This document shows positions 12,129 to 23,794 of a DNA stretch of 64,000 nucleotides, piece by piece; position 1 is the first letter of the stretch; each line of letters opens with the position of its first letter. Source of the DNA: Lutibacter sp. (GTDB lineage Bacteria; Bacteroidota; Bacteroidia; Flavobacteriales; Flavobacteriaceae); the NCBI RefSeq assembly GCF_016342705.1, contig NZ_JAEINV010000003.1, forward strand, positions 211,066 to 275,065. The letters are read 5' to 3'. The position numbers were made by a program, and so were the translations under genes. Under the pieces are notes generated by a model. It had not been told where the DNA came from and ran no database searches. It worked only from the letters and a program-made list of their open reading frames with translations.

Positions 12129-12803
12129 ATGAAAAAGAGTTTTATTATAATTGTATCCTTGATTTTTATAAGTACTTGGGCCTTTAGTCAACAACTTACA
12201 ATTAAATTAATTGAAAGCACTCTTATAACTCACCAAGGTGTGGAATTTAAAGGAGAACTAAAAGATAGTTCTAATGATTTATATGTTTTTGACAATTTTA
12301 ATAATGATGGAATGATATATGTTAATAATAATGTATATTCCTTGTCAAATTTAAATTTTAATGTTGAAACAAATTCTTTTGAAAGTAGAATTAATAGAAA
12401 TAAAAATTTTTCATATAGAAATACCTCTGTAGACTCTATTAAAATAAATAATCATTTTTTTAAAAAAATTGGTAATATTTTTTATGAAGTTCTTTTTGAA
12501 AATTTTAATCGACAATTTCTCAAAAAATATGACATTAAAATTAAACCTGGAACTTTTAATCGATTAGATGGGTCTACCGGGAAACCTAAAGAAGAGTTGG
12601 ATTATCGCTATTTGATAAAACTAACTAATGAATATCAAATGATCGAACTTTCTAAAAATGATATTTTAGATTTGTTTAATAATGATGAAAATAAAGATAA
12701 ACTGGAAGCTTTTGTTAAAGAAGAAAGATTATCGTATAAAAAGGAAGATGATATTATAAAAATAATGGAGTTTATAGATAAAAACCCAGACTTAATAATC
12801 TAG
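12129..12803 (+). CDS. Hypothetical secreted protein
   Basis: ATG at 12129; signal peptide MKKSFIIIVSLIFISTWAFSQ; no family recognised. Confidence 0.75.
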   Translation: MKKSFIIIVSLIFISTWAFSQQLTIKLIESTLITHQGVEFKGELKDSSNDLYVFDNFNNDGMIYVNNNVYSLSNLNFNVETNSFESRINRNKNFSYRNTSVDSIKINNHFFKKIGNIFYEVLFENFNRQFLKKYDIKIKPGTFNRLDGSTGKPKEELDYRYLIKLTNEYQMIELSKNDILDLFNNDENKDKLEAFVKEERLSYKKEDDIIKIMEFIDKNPDLII

Positions 12804-12828
12804 TACTACTTTAATAATTTTTAAATAA

Positions 12829-13932
12829 ATGAAATATACGCAACGTAAAAAAGCTATTCTGTTATTAGAAGACGGAACTATTTTTGAAGGAAAATCAATT
12901 GGAATGGATGGTACGGCATATGGTGAAATATGTTACAATACTGGAATGACTGGTTATCAAGAAATTTTTACAGATCCTTCTTACTTTGGACAATTAATGC
13001 TAACTACCAATGCACATATTGGTAATTATGGAATTAATACAGATGAAATTGAGTCTGATTCTATAAAAATATCCGGTTTGGTTTGTAAAAATTTCAGTTT
13101 CAATTACTCAAGAGAGGATGCTCAGGATTCATTAGAAAATTATTTTAAGAATGAAAAATTAATGGCAATTTCTGATATTGATACGAGAGCTGTAGTGAGC
13201 TATATTAGAGATAAAGGAGCGATGAATGCTATTATTTCAACCGATTTAAATATTGAAAATTTAAAAGAAAAATTGAGATCAGTTCCAAATATGGAAGGCT
13301 TGGAGTTAGCATCAAAGGTATCAACTAAAGAACCATATTTTTATGGTGATGAAAAGGCTGCATATAAAATTTCAGCGTTAGATATTGGGATAAAAAAGAA
13401 TATTTTAAGAAATTTGGCGACTAGAGGTTGTTATATTAAGGTGTTTCCATACAATGCTACTTTTGAGGAAATGAATGCATTTAACCCGGATGGTTTCTTT
13501 TTATCAAACGGACCTGGTGATCCAACGCCATTAAAAGATGCTCAGCTGGTAGCAAAGGAGATTATTGAAAGAGATTTGCCTTTGTTTGGAATTTGTTTAG
13601 GACATCAAGTTATTGCATTAGCTAATGGAATTTCGACATATAAGATGCATAATGGACATAGAGGAATAAATCATCCTGTTAAAAATTTAATAACAGGGAA
13701 AGGTGAAGTAACCTCCCAAAATCATGGATTTGTGGTAAATAGAGATGAATTAGAAAAACATGATGAATTTGAGATTACTCACGTTCATTTAAATGACAAT
13801 ACGGTGGCTGGAATGCGTATGAAAAGCAAGAATTGTTCTTCTGTTCAATACCATCCAGAAGCAAGCCCAGGACCCCATGATTCATCATATCTTTTTGATG
13901 AATTTATAGAAAACATAAAAAAATCTAAATAA
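12829..13932 (+). CDS. carA: Carbamoyl-phosphate synthase small subunit
   Basis: LEDGTIFEGKSIG, glutaminase core FGICLGHQVIALA, SSVQYHPEASPGPHD. Confidence 0.98.
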   Translation: MKYTQRKKAILLLEDGTIFEGKSIGMDGTAYGEICYNTGMTGYQEIFTDPSYFGQLMLTTNAHIGNYGINTDEIESDSIKISGLVCKNFSFNYSREDAQDSLENYFKNEKLMAISDIDTRAVVSYIRDKGAMNAIISTDLNIENLKEKLRSVPNMEGLELASKVSTKEPYFYGDEKAAYKISALDIGIKKNILRNLATRGCYIKVFPYNATFEEMNAFNPDGFFLSNGPGDPTPLKDAQLVAKEIIERDLPLFGICLGHQVIALANGISTYKMHNGHRGINHPVKNLITGKGEVTSQNHGFVVNRDELEKHDEFEITHVHLNDNTVAGMRMKSKNCSSVQYHPEASPGPHDSSYLFDEFIENIKKSK

Positions 13933-13940
13933 TTAAATAT

Positions 13941-13974
13941 AAAGCCGTTAACAGTAAAGTTAACGGCTTTTTTT
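13941..13974 (+). terminator. Rho-independent terminator after carA
   Basis: AAAGCCGTTAAC-agtaaa-GTTAACGGCTTT + T run. Confidence 0.9.
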
Positions 13975-14070
13975 ATAACTAATCTATCCGAAAACGTTAT
14001 CGTATAAAAGAATAAATTAAAAGTGACAAATCGGGTAAATTTTGTAAATTTGAACTAGAAAAATAATTAA

Positions 14071-15375
<1,305 letters not shown>

Positions 15376-15394
15376 TTTTAAATAAATATTTTTT

Positions 15395-15424
15395 AAAAAA
15401 GCCGAGTTTTTACTCGGCTTTTTT
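15395..15424 (+). terminator. Rho-independent terminator after eno
   Basis: AAAAAAGCCGAG-ttttta-CTCGGCTTTTTT. Confidence 0.9.
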
Positions 15425-15551
15425 ACGTTTGTAACAATATATACATTATTAGTAAAACATTCTACAAAATCCTTTTAGAATAGTTAGAAAATCATTAAAT
15501 TCGCTACAGTTAAAATAAAAATTCTTAAATTAATTTATATATAATTGAACT

Positions 15552-16838
15552 ATGTCAAATATCGCGATATTAGAAGTAGACGGAAAGAGGTATGAGTTTC
15601 CAATGTTAAAAGGATCGGAAAATGAAATTACCATTGATATTAACAATTTAAGATCTGTAACAGGAGGTATTACCACCTTAGATCCGGGTTTTAAAAATAC
15701 GAGTTCTTGTGAAAGTGCTATTACTTTTTTAGACGGTGAAAAAGGAATTTTACGATATAGAGGCTATTCAATTGAAGAATTAGCTGAAAAGTCCGATTTT
15801 TTGGAAGTTGCTTATCTTTTAATATTTGGTGAATTACCTACCAAAGTGCAAAAGGCTGATTTCACAAAAGAAATCAAGAAGAATAATATTGTAGATGAAG
15901 ACATTAAGAAAATTTTAGATGGTTTTCCAAGGTCAGCGCACCCAATGGGTGTACTTTCTGCATTAACAAGTGCACTTACAGCTTTTAATCCAAAAAGTGT
16001 TAATGTTGAATCTGAAAAAGATATGTTTAAAGCAGTTTGTAAAATTTTAGGAAAATTTCCTGTTTTAGTTGCTTGGACTTATAAAAAGGAAGAAGGTTTG
16101 CCTTTAGCTTATGGAGATAATTCATTAGGTTATGTTGAGAATATTATTAAAATGATGTTTGAAAGACCTAATGAAAAGTTTGTTATGAACCCTGTGGTGG
16201 TTAAAGCATTAGATAAATTATTAATTTTACATGCAGATCACGAGCAAAATTGCTCTACATCTACAGTTCGTGTTGTTGGTTCTTCTCAAACTGGTTTGTT
16301 TGCTTCACTATCAGCTGGTATTTCTGCTTTATGGGGGCCACTTCATGGTGGTGCTAACCAAGCAGTTATTGAAATGTTAGAAGCTATTAAAGAAGATGGT
16401 GGTGATTATCAAAAATATATAGCAAAGGCAAAGGATAAAGATGATCCTTTCCGTTTAATGGGATTTGGACACCGTGTGTACAAAAACTTTGATCCGCGTG
16501 CAAACATAATTAAAGAGGCCGCAGAAGAAGTTTTAAATGATTTAGGAATAGATGATCCAGTATTAGATATTGCAAGAGGATTGGCAAAAGAGGCTTTAAG
16601 CGATGAATATTTTAAATCCCGTAATTTATATCCAAACGTTGATTTTTATTCAGGTATCATATATAGAGCTTTAGGCATTCCAGTACCAATGTTTACTGTT
16701 ATGTTTGCTTTAGGAAGACTGCCAGGTTGGATAGCTCAATGGAAAGAAATGCGTTTAAGAAAAGAACCAATTAGTAGACCAAGACAACTTTACACAGGAG
16801 CTCCTTTAAGAGCATTTGTTGAAGAAGCCGAAAGATAA
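15552..16838 (+). CDS. gltA: Citrate synthase
   Basis: LDPGFKNTSSCESAITFLDGEKGILRYRGY; MGFGHRVYKNFDPRA. Confidence 0.98.
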   Translation: MSNIAILEVDGKRYEFPMLKGSENEITIDINNLRSVTGGITTLDPGFKNTSSCESAITFLDGEKGILRYRGYSIEELAEKSDFLEVAYLLIFGELPTKVQKADFTKEIKKNNIVDEDIKKILDGFPRSAHPMGVLSALTSALTAFNPKSVNVESEKDMFKAVCKILGKFPVLVAWTYKKEEGLPLAYGDNSLGYVENIIKMMFERPNEKFVMNPVVVKALDKLLILHADHEQNCSTSTVRVVGSSQTGLFASLSAGISALWGPLHGGANQAVIEMLEAIKEDGGDYQKYIAKAKDKDDPFRLMGFGHRVYKNFDPRANIIKEAAEEVLNDLGIDDPVLDIARGLAKEALSDEYFKSRNLYPNVDFYSGIIYRALGIPVPMFTVMFALGRLPGWIAQWKEMRLRKEPISRPRQLYTGAPLRAFVEEAER

Positions 16839-16919
16839 TTTTTTTTGTTTTTAAAATATTGATAAAACCTCGTATTAATTTATGGGGTTTTGTTATTTTT
16901 ACTGCAAAATATTATTAAT

Positions 16920-17834
16920 ATGATAAATTTAAACGTTCAAGATGAAACTTCTCAATTAAGAGCGGTTGTATTAGGAACTGCATTTAACAACGGAAGCACT
17001 CCATCTATAGAAGAAGCATATGATCCTAAATCATTAGAACATATAAAAGCAGGAACATATCCATTAGAAAAGGATATGGTGGCAGAAATGGAGGCATTTA
17101 ATAAAGTGTTTGAAAAATATGATGTTAAAGTTTATCGCCCAAATATAATTGAGAATTATAATCAAATTTTTTCAAGAGATATTGCATTTGTTATAGAAGA
17201 TAAATTATTTAAATCAAATATATTACCAGATAGAGAAAAGGAAATTGAAGCAATTCAATATGTATTGGAACAAATAGACGAGAGAAATATTATAAAAGCT
17301 ACCGATGATATTCATTTTGAAGGAGGTGATGTTATGCTTTGGAATAATCACATTTTTATAGGAACTTATAAAGGCGATGATTATGAAAAATTTATAACAG
17401 CTCGTACAAATATGAAAGGTGTTAATTTTATTAAAAACTTATTTCCCAATAAAATTGTAAAAGAATTTGATTTGGTAAAGTCTAATACCGTTGCAAGAGA
17501 AAATGCGTTGCATTTAGATTGTTGTTTTCAGCCAGTTGGTACCAATAAGGCAATTATTCATAAAGAAGGTTTTAGAGATATAAATGACTACCACTATTTA
17601 GTAAATTTATTTGGAATGGAGAATTTATTTCATATTACTAAAGATGAAATGTATAATATGTTTTCAAATGTATTTTCAATATCACCAGAAGTAGTTGTGT
17701 CAGAAAAAAACTTTACACGTTTAAATAATTGGCTAAGAGCACAAGGTTTTGTTGTAGAAGAAATTCCATACGCAGAAATTAGTAAACAAGAAGGACTTTT
17801 GAGATGTTCAACAATGCCTTTAATTAGAGATTAA
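16920..17834 (+). CDS. Guanidino-group modifying enzyme (arginine deiminase / dimethylargininase-like)
   Basis: EGGD, NALHLDCCF and terminal LLRCSTMPL motifs of the GME superfamily; ATG at 16920 preferred. Confidence 0.85.
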   Translation: MINLNVQDETSQLRAVVLGTAFNNGSTPSIEEAYDPKSLEHIKAGTYPLEKDMVAEMEAFNKVFEKYDVKVYRPNIIENYNQIFSRDIAFVIEDKLFKSNILPDREKEIEAIQYVLEQIDERNIIKATDDIHFEGGDVMLWNNHIFIGTYKGDDYEKFITARTNMKGVNFIKNLFPNKIVKEFDLVKSNTVARENALHLDCCFQPVGTNKAIIHKEGFRDINDYHYLVNLFGMENLFHITKDEMYNMFSNVFSISPEVVVSEKNFTRLNNWLRAQGFVVEEIPYAEISKQEGLLRCSTMPLIRD

Positions 17835-17837
17835 AAT

Positions 17838-18776
17838 ATGAAACAAATTACCAATACCATAATAATGATTCGTCCAGTTTCATTCAGAATGAATGAACAA
17901 ACTGCTGTAAATAACTATTACCAAAAAGTAATGGATTCTTTAACACCTGAAACAGTTCAGTTTGAGGCCGTTCAGGAATTTGATGCTTTTGTAGAGAAAT
18001 TAAAAAATATTGGCGTACATGTTATTGTTATAAATGATACGAAAACTACAGATACACCAGATTCTATTTTTCCAAATAACTGGATTTCATTTCACGAAAG
18101 TGGAGATGTTGCAATGTATCCTATGTTTGCTGAAAATAGAAGACTTGAACGAAGAGAAGATATTTTAGATATTTTAGAAGATAAAGGTTTTGAAATTACG
18201 AATGTGATTGATTACACGTCTGCAGAAGAAGAACAAGTTTATTTAGAAGGAACAGGAAGTTTATTATTAGATAGAGCAAATTCTAAAGCCTATTGTGCCT
18301 TATCTCCAAGAGCTGATGAAGACTTATTTATTGAATTTTGTGAAGATTTTGAATTCACACCAGTTTCATTTGTTGCCAATCAAACCGTTAATGGTAAAAG
18401 ACTACCTATTTATCATACAAATGTGATGATGTGTTTGACAGAAACTTTTGCAGTAATTTGTATGGATAGCATTGACGCTAAAGATGATAAGAAAAATGTT
18501 CTAAAGCATTTAAAAGAAGATAAAAAGGAAATTATTTATATAACAGAAGAACAAGTAACTAATTTTGCTGGAAATATGTTGCAAGTAATGGGGGCAAATA
18601 ACGAAAAATATTTAGTAATGTCATCTTCTGCATATAACTGTTTAACCAAACAACAAATTAACAGTTTAGAAAAGCATTGTAAAATTGTACATAGTTCATT
18701 AGATACTATTGAGGCTTGTGGAGGAGGAAGTGCACGTTGTATGATGGCTGAAGTTTTTTTGCCAAAAATGGGGTAA
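17838..18776 (+). CDS. ctlX: Citrulline utilization hydrolase CtlX family
   Basis: IMIRPVSFRMNEQTAVNNYYQ, DSIFPNNWISFH, EGTGSLLLDR, C-terminal ACGGGSARCMMAEVFLP. Confidence 0.88.
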   Translation: MKQITNTIIMIRPVSFRMNEQTAVNNYYQKVMDSLTPETVQFEAVQEFDAFVEKLKNIGVHVIVINDTKTTDTPDSIFPNNWISFHESGDVAMYPMFAENRRLERREDILDILEDKGFEITNVIDYTSAEEEQVYLEGTGSLLLDRANSKAYCALSPRADEDLFIEFCEDFEFTPVSFVANQTVNGKRLPIYHTNVMMCLTETFAVICMDSIDAKDDKKNVLKHLKEDKKEIIYITEEQVTNFAGNMLQVMGANNEKYLVMSSSAYNCLTKQQINSLEKHCKIVHSSLDTIEACGGGSARCMMAEVFLPKMG

Positions 18777-18803
18777 TATAAATTTAATTAGTAATTTTAA
18801 AAA

Positions 18804-19220
18804 ATGCTTTCAAAAAAAACAAAATATGGTTTAAAAGCACTTAGTTATTTAGCTAGGCAAAAACCTCTTGAACCCATTTTAATTTCTGAAATATCCGAAT
18901 CAGAAAATATTTCAAAAAAATTTTTAGAAAGTATTTTGTTGCTTCTTAAAAAGAATGGAATTTTATCCTCTAAAAAAGGAAAAGGCGGCGGTTATTATTT
19001 ACTAAAAAAACCAAGTGAAATTAAAATTTCAACTTTAATTAGAATCTTGGAAGGTCCAATAGCAATGTTACCTTGTGTAAGTTTAAATTATTATCAAAAA
19101 TGTGATGATTGCAATAGTGAAGAAAGCTGTAGTTTAAATAGGTTAATGGCAGAAGTTAGAGATAACACCCTAAAAATTTTAGAAAATAAAACCCTTGAAG
19201 ATTTTCATTGCGGTACCTAA
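18804..19220 (+). CDS. Rrf2 family transcriptional regulator
   Basis: KTKYGLKALSYLARQ wHTH start; Cys-containing region CVSLNYYQKCDDCNSEESC. Confidence 0.93.
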   Translation: MLSKKTKYGLKALSYLARQKPLEPILISEISESENISKKFLESILLLLKKNGILSSKKGKGGGYYLLKKPSEIKISTLIRILEGPIAMLPCVSLNYYQKCDDCNSEESCSLNRLMAEVRDNTLKILENKTLEDFHCGT

Positions 19221-19225
19221 TATAT

Positions 19226-19256
19226 AAAAAGGGCTTTCATTTGAAAGCCCTTTTTA
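19226..19256. terminator. Bidirectional terminator
   Basis: AAAAAGGGCTTTCA-tt-TGAAAGCCCTTTTT between convergent genes. Confidence 0.9.
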
Positions 19257-19259
19257 TTT

Positions 19260-21068
19260 TTATGCTTTTACCAAAATAGGTATTTCAATTTTAAATAACT
19301 CTTGCTGTAGTTTTTCTAATTCAACAATTAAATGCTCTTTGTTATTTTCAAAAGCTTCTTTAGTTGATGAGAAAAGATTATGGTAATAAGCGATACCATC
19401 ATTTAAATTACTTTTAAAAGTTGTTAAATATTTTTCCTGTTTTGCAGAAAAGGAATCTTTAACTTCATCAACTTTATTTGAAAAATAATCAACATACATA
19501 GCTAATTCTTTAATAAACATATGAGGTCTATTTTGGTAAGCAATTACATTGCTTTTTCCATAAATATGATTAACCATATCTTTTAAAGTAACTTCTTTTG
19601 AAAAATAAGCCATATTTGGTCCTGGGCAAATTGCAATTCCTTCATCAGCCCCTTTTTTATTTATGCCATAATTTAAAAATGCAGCATTAGATAAGCCTTC
19701 ACACAAACAAGTTTTGTCTGTTATTTTTTCCAATCTATTTGAATAATCGTTGGCATTTAAACCTTCTAATTTTAATTCTTCAATTTTTTGTGATTGAAAT
19801 TTTTTGGAAGCTGTGCAAATAGCAATATCTGTATATTCTGTATTTGAAGTTAAAAACTTTTTTGGACAAGAACTACCAGGGTTATTTGCTTGAATACGCT
19901 CGTTTTTAAAAATTTCATTGGTACTTCCTCTTAAGCTATTAAAAGGCACACCTAATGGAGAAACATTACTTAAATATAAATCGTCTTCTGTTGCTTTTGC
20001 TAAAGTTTCTCTAGTTTTAATATCAACAGTTGTTGCTTCCGGTACTAATAAAAATGGAGAACCCCATCCTATAGAATCAATTTTATAATTTTCTAATAAA
20101 AACTCGTGTTCTTCATGAGTTCCAACACCACCTTGAACGGTAATTCCTAAATTTAAAGGTTTGGTTGGTACAATTTTATCTTTATTTTTTAAAGCATCAA
20201 TTAAAATGTGATGAACTTCATCAATTAAGTTTTCCTTATTATTTTTGAATTCCTCTAAAATAGGCCCCATTAAATAGCCGTCAGAAGCAAATGCATGACC
20301 GCCACAATTTAATCCAGATTCTATTCTATATTCAGAAACCCATAGTCCTTTTTTAGCTAAAAATTTTCCTTGAATGATTGCTGATCGATAATCACTAACT
20401 TTTAAAATTATTTTCTTTTTTAAATAACCTTCTTCATTAGGAAAAAAATCGTTAAAGTTTTCAAAATAAGCGTATAATCTAGGATTCATTCCAGCAGAAA
20501 GCACTACCGATGAAGTTAAATTACTATTGGCAAAACCTCTTAAGGCTGCATGAGCATCATTAAATTCACTAGGTAAGGCTTCATTTTTATTGTAATTCAC
20601 TTTATCTAGTTTGGTCATAATGTTTACATCAATATTTCCAGAAACTAAATTTTGTTGAATCCAATTTTGAACATCTTCTTTTATAGTGTTATGTTGAATT
20701 GTGTCAATAAAGTTTTGCTTTAATTCTGAAAAATCTGGAAGCATGTCCATATATTTTTCAAACTCACTAGTTTTATCTTCAAAACTTTTTTTAAGGTTTT
20801 CAAATTTTTGTTTTACTATAGTGTCTACGGTATTTAAGTATGAAGTTATTCTTTTTGCTCTATAATCTTCAACTTTTGTTGAAATTGCTTGATAAGGTAA
20901 TTCAAATTTTTTCGAATAATATTCGTTCATTTTTTCAATTAGAATATCATCTACTATTGAAATTACTGATGAAATACCATATTTTGCAATTTTAATTGGA
21001 CTATCTATAGTAAATGCTAACCCCATTACTGGCACATGAAATGTATGGGGATTTTTTTTATTTTGCAT
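19260..21068 (-). CDS. Conserved 602-aa protein with NPD/nitronate monooxygenase-like TIM-barrel signatures
   Basis: HVPVMGLAFTIDSPIKIAKYGISSVIS start; CGGHAFASDG; QGGVGTHEEHEFLLENYKIDSIGWGSPFLLVPEA; several conserved Cys toward the C-terminus. Confidence 0.6.
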   Translation of the reverse strand: MQNKKNPHTFHVPVMGLAFTIDSPIKIAKYGISSVISIVDDILIEKMNEYYSKKFELPYQAISTKVEDYRAKRITSYLNTVDTIVKQKFENLKKSFEDKTSEFEKYMDMLPDFSELKQNFIDTIQHNTIKEDVQNWIQQNLVSGNIDVNIMTKLDKVNYNKNEALPSEFNDAHAALRGFANSNLTSSVVLSAGMNPRLYAYFENFNDFFPNEEGYLKKKIILKVSDYRSAIIQGKFLAKKGLWVSEYRIESGLNCGGHAFASDGYLMGPILEEFKNNKENLIDEVHHILIDALKNKDKIVPTKPLNLGITVQGGVGTHEEHEFLLENYKIDSIGWGSPFLLVPEATTVDIKTRETLAKATEDDLYLSNVSPLGVPFNSLRGSTNEIFKNERIQANNPGSSCPKKFLTSNTEYTDIAICTASKKFQSQKIEELKLEGLNANDYSNRLEKITDKTCLCEGLSNAAFLNYGINKKGADEGIAICPGPNMAYFSKEVTLKDMVNHIYGKSNVIAYQNRPHMFIKELAMYVDYFSNKVDEVKDSFSAKQEKYLTTFKSNLNDGIAYYHNLFSSTKEAFENNKEHLIVELEKLQQELFKIEIPILVKA

Positions 21069-21173
21069 ACTATATATTTTTTAAAATTAAATATTGCAAC
21101 AAATCTAACTAACTTAAAGCTAAAAACGCTGATAGTTATCAATTATTAACAAATAATTTAGCATTGTAAAAAA

Positions 21174-21202
21174 AATCCAGCTCACTAAAAGTGAACTGGA
21201 TT
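21174..21202 (-). terminator. Rho-independent terminator after DUF2807 gene
   Basis: AATCCAG(t/c)TCACT-aaa-AGTGA(a)CTGGATT with poly-U on minus strand. Confidence 0.8.
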
Positions 21203-21227
21203 AACAATTTAAATATATAAATTGGAA

Positions 21228-21950
21228 TTAGCTTCCTGATACACTACCTCCAGAAGAGGTATCTTTATTTACTTCTACAGGGTTTCCTTCATAATCAATA
21301 TCTCCACCACTGCTTGCTTTTGCGGTTAATTTACCGGTAACATTCACATCTATAATTGCGCCGCTGCTTACTTTGGCTGTAGCATTTATAGTTTCTAATT
21401 TACCTGCATCAATAGAGCTTCCACTACTTGCACTAGCTGAAAATTCTATTGATTTTCCATAAATATCTATACCTGCTCCACTAGAAGAAGAGGTTGAAAC
21501 TTCATCGGCATTTACGTAAACTTTAATAGAACTTCCGCTACTAGAATCTAATTGAAGTGTGCTGGTTTCAATAGTGTTTTCAGTTTTAACTAAAGCGCCG
21601 CTAGAAGTGCTAATTTTTGAGATATTATTTGTTGTTACGTAAACTTTTCTGCTTGTAGCTTTATAAACGTTTTTATCAAAATATATTTTTAGCTCATTAT
21701 TTTTCACTTCGGTTCTTAAAATATCAATAATATTTTCATCAGCTTCAACTTTAATTTCAGTTGAATTACCTTGAGTTAAATATACTTCAATACCTTGTTG
21801 CACCTTAATTTCACTAAAGTTTGAACTAATTGATCTGTCTTCAGAAACTACTTCTCCATTTCCTCTAATTCCAGCTAAACCGTCCATAAAACAAGATGTT
21901 GTTGTTACTAAAAGAAGCAGTACGGTTGATAATTTAATAAGTGTTTTCAT
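21228..21950 (-). CDS. Head GIN domain (DUF2807) lipoprotein
   Basis: Lipobox TTTSCF; repeated SSGGS/SSGA beta-solenoid strips typical of DUF2807. Confidence 0.9.
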   Translation of the reverse strand: MKTLIKLSTVLLLLVTTTSCFMDGLAGIRGNGEVVSEDRSISSNFSEIKVQQGIEVYLTQGNSTEIKVEADENIIDILRTEVKNNELKIYFDKNVYKATSRKVYVTTNNISKISTSSGALVKTENTIETSTLQLDSSSGSSIKVYVNADEVSTSSSSGAGIDIYGKSIEFSASASSGSSIDAGKLETINATAKVSSGAIIDVNVTGKLTAKASSGGDIDYEGNPVEVNKDTSSGGSVSGS

Positions 21951-22045
21951 AATTTAATTTATTTTAGTTATTCAAAAGTATTTTGAAACCTTTGGTATTA
22001 CCAATTTTTTTTGACGAATTGAGCTATAACGATGACGAATTGTTA

Positions 22046-23794
22046 TTAATCTATTGTAATACCTGTTTCGTCAATATTTACTTCAGCATTGTTATTGTTA
22101 TCATTTACTTTTATTTTCAATCCGTTTTCATCTAATTTTAAATTAAAACTTCCATTTTTTTCTTTGTAATCATCGCCAAAAATAGTTTCATTACAATCTA
22201 AACACTCCAATCCATTTTCTGTCATTTTGTAATAATTTTTAGGCATATCTCGGTCGTGAATATTTTGAATATTATCAACATCGTTTAAAAAGCTTCTGGT
22301 TGAATTATCTAAATAAATTATTGAGTTCACAGGAAGATAAATTGTAATATCAACAGATTGATCTTTAAATTTATTATGGAAATTTGATAAGAAATAACCG
22401 TTTAAAAGTAAATTTTTATCGTTTAAATTAAATTGATACTCAATGGCTTCAGCATCTTTATTTGCTGTTAATCTGTTGTTTCCTTCAGATTCTTTTCTAA
22501 TTTTTACAAATGCATTTTCTTTGTCCGTTGTTTTAATATCTACAAAAACTCTTGTTGAATATAATTTTTGAATATCTCCGTCATACACGCTTTCATAGCC
22601 ATAATTTCTTCTTAATTCTTTTCTGTTTGATAAATTTTCATCACCTACCATTTTTATGCGAAGCGTATCAATTGGCGTTAATAAAATATCTTCTGTTTGA
22701 TTGTGAACACCATCATAAGCTTTTTGTGTTGCAAAATTAATACCAGCAAAGCCTAAACCAAGCAAAGCAATTATCCAAACACCTAAAAGTGATAGTTTTG
22801 TTGTTGAGCTAAATGATTTTACATTGTTTGATAGTATTTTTAAACCTAGCATAAAAAGCACAAAAAATGGAATTCCTACTGCTAAAAAAGTAAATGCAAC
22901 TAATAACCACGATGGAATAACAGAATCAAAGAAAAAAGGTGGATAATGTACATAATCATCACCAAAACCTAACATTTCAATACTTCCCCAAGAGAATGCT
23001 CCAAATATTAGAGCTATTAAAGTAATGGCTGCAATAAATATTAATAAGGCTCCTATAAATTTACCAAATATGTTAAATATTGCTGAAAGTATTTTTCCTA
23101 AAGTTTCAATAATTTCTTGAATTCCAGATTTTGCTCTGTTTTCAACATTTCTTTTAAATTCAGGGTTTTTTACTTTTTCAGTAGCACTGTTTACACCATC
23201 TTTTACGCGAGATGAAACATCTTGAAATTCTTCTCTAATTTTACGTTCAATATTGCTAATGTTTACGGGTTCACCTTTCATTTGTAATTTTTCGGCTGTG
23301 GTTTCCGCTACCGGAATTAATATCCAAAGTATGGCGTAAATTAAAATTCCTGTTCCAAATGAAAACACTAATACAAGCCATAAAATTCTTACCCAAAGAG
23401 CATCTATACCAAAGTAATGAGCTAAACCAGCACATACACCTCCTAAAAATTTATCTTCACTATCTCTAAATAATTTTTTTGAAGAAGAACTCTGTTTGTT
23501 AATTTGTTGGTCTTCAAAAAGTTCTTCATCTACTAAATAATCTTCAGGTTTTCCCATTATTTTGGTAATTTCATCAATATCTGCTTCATTGATAACCTGA
23601 CGTTCATTTTTTATCCTATCAGATAGTAATTCACCAATTCGCAATTCAATATCATTTAAAATTTCATCTCTCCCTTGCGGATCATCACTTAAAGATCTTC
23701 TAATGGCATCTAAATAATGTTTTAGTTTTTGATAAGCTAATTCATCAATATGAAAGAAGATACCTCCTAAATTTATATTTATTGTTTTGTTCAT
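22046..23794 (-). CDS. PspC domain-containing membrane protein
   Basis: LFRDSEDKFLGGVCAGLAHYFGIDALWVRILWLVLVF PspC core plus TM helices. Confidence 0.93.
   Translation of the reverse strand: MNKTININLGGIFFHIDELAYQKLKHYLDAIRRSLSDDPQGRDEILNDIELRIGELLSDRIKNERQVINEADIDEITKIMGKPEDYLVDEELFEDQQINKQSSSSKKLFRDSEDKFLGGVCAGLAHYFGIDALWVRILWLVLVFSFGTGILIYAILWILIPVAETTAEKLQMKGEPVNISNIERKIREEFQDVSSRVKDGVNSATEKVKNPEFKRNVENRAKSGIQEIIETLGKILSAIFNIFGKFIGALLIFIAAITLIALIFGAFSWGSIEMLGFGDDYVHYPPFFFDSVIPSWLLVAFTFLAVGIPFFVLFMLGLKILSNNVKSFSSTTKLSLLGVWIIALLGLGFAGINFATQKAYDGVHNQTEDILLTPIDTLRIKMVGDENLSNRKELRRNYGYESVYDGDIQKLYSTRVFVDIKTTDKENAFVKIRKESEGNNRLTANKDAEAIEYQFNLNDKNLLLNGYFLSNFHNKFKDQSVDITIYLPVNSIIYLDNSTRSFLNDVDNIQNIHDRDMPKNYYKMTENGLECLDCNETIFGDDYKEKNGSFNLKLDENGLKIKVNDNNNNAEVNIDETGITID

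Noticed and set aside
14045-14052. TAAATTTG upstream of eno as a promoter -7 element
   Set aside because: Matches TANNTTTG, but no TTG at the expected -33 distance, so not called
21240-21610. Repetitive SSG/GGS-coding stretch, considered as a DNA repeat or CRISPR-like array
   Set aside because: The periodicity is protein-level beta-solenoid repetition of DUF2807; no identical DNA repeats with spacers
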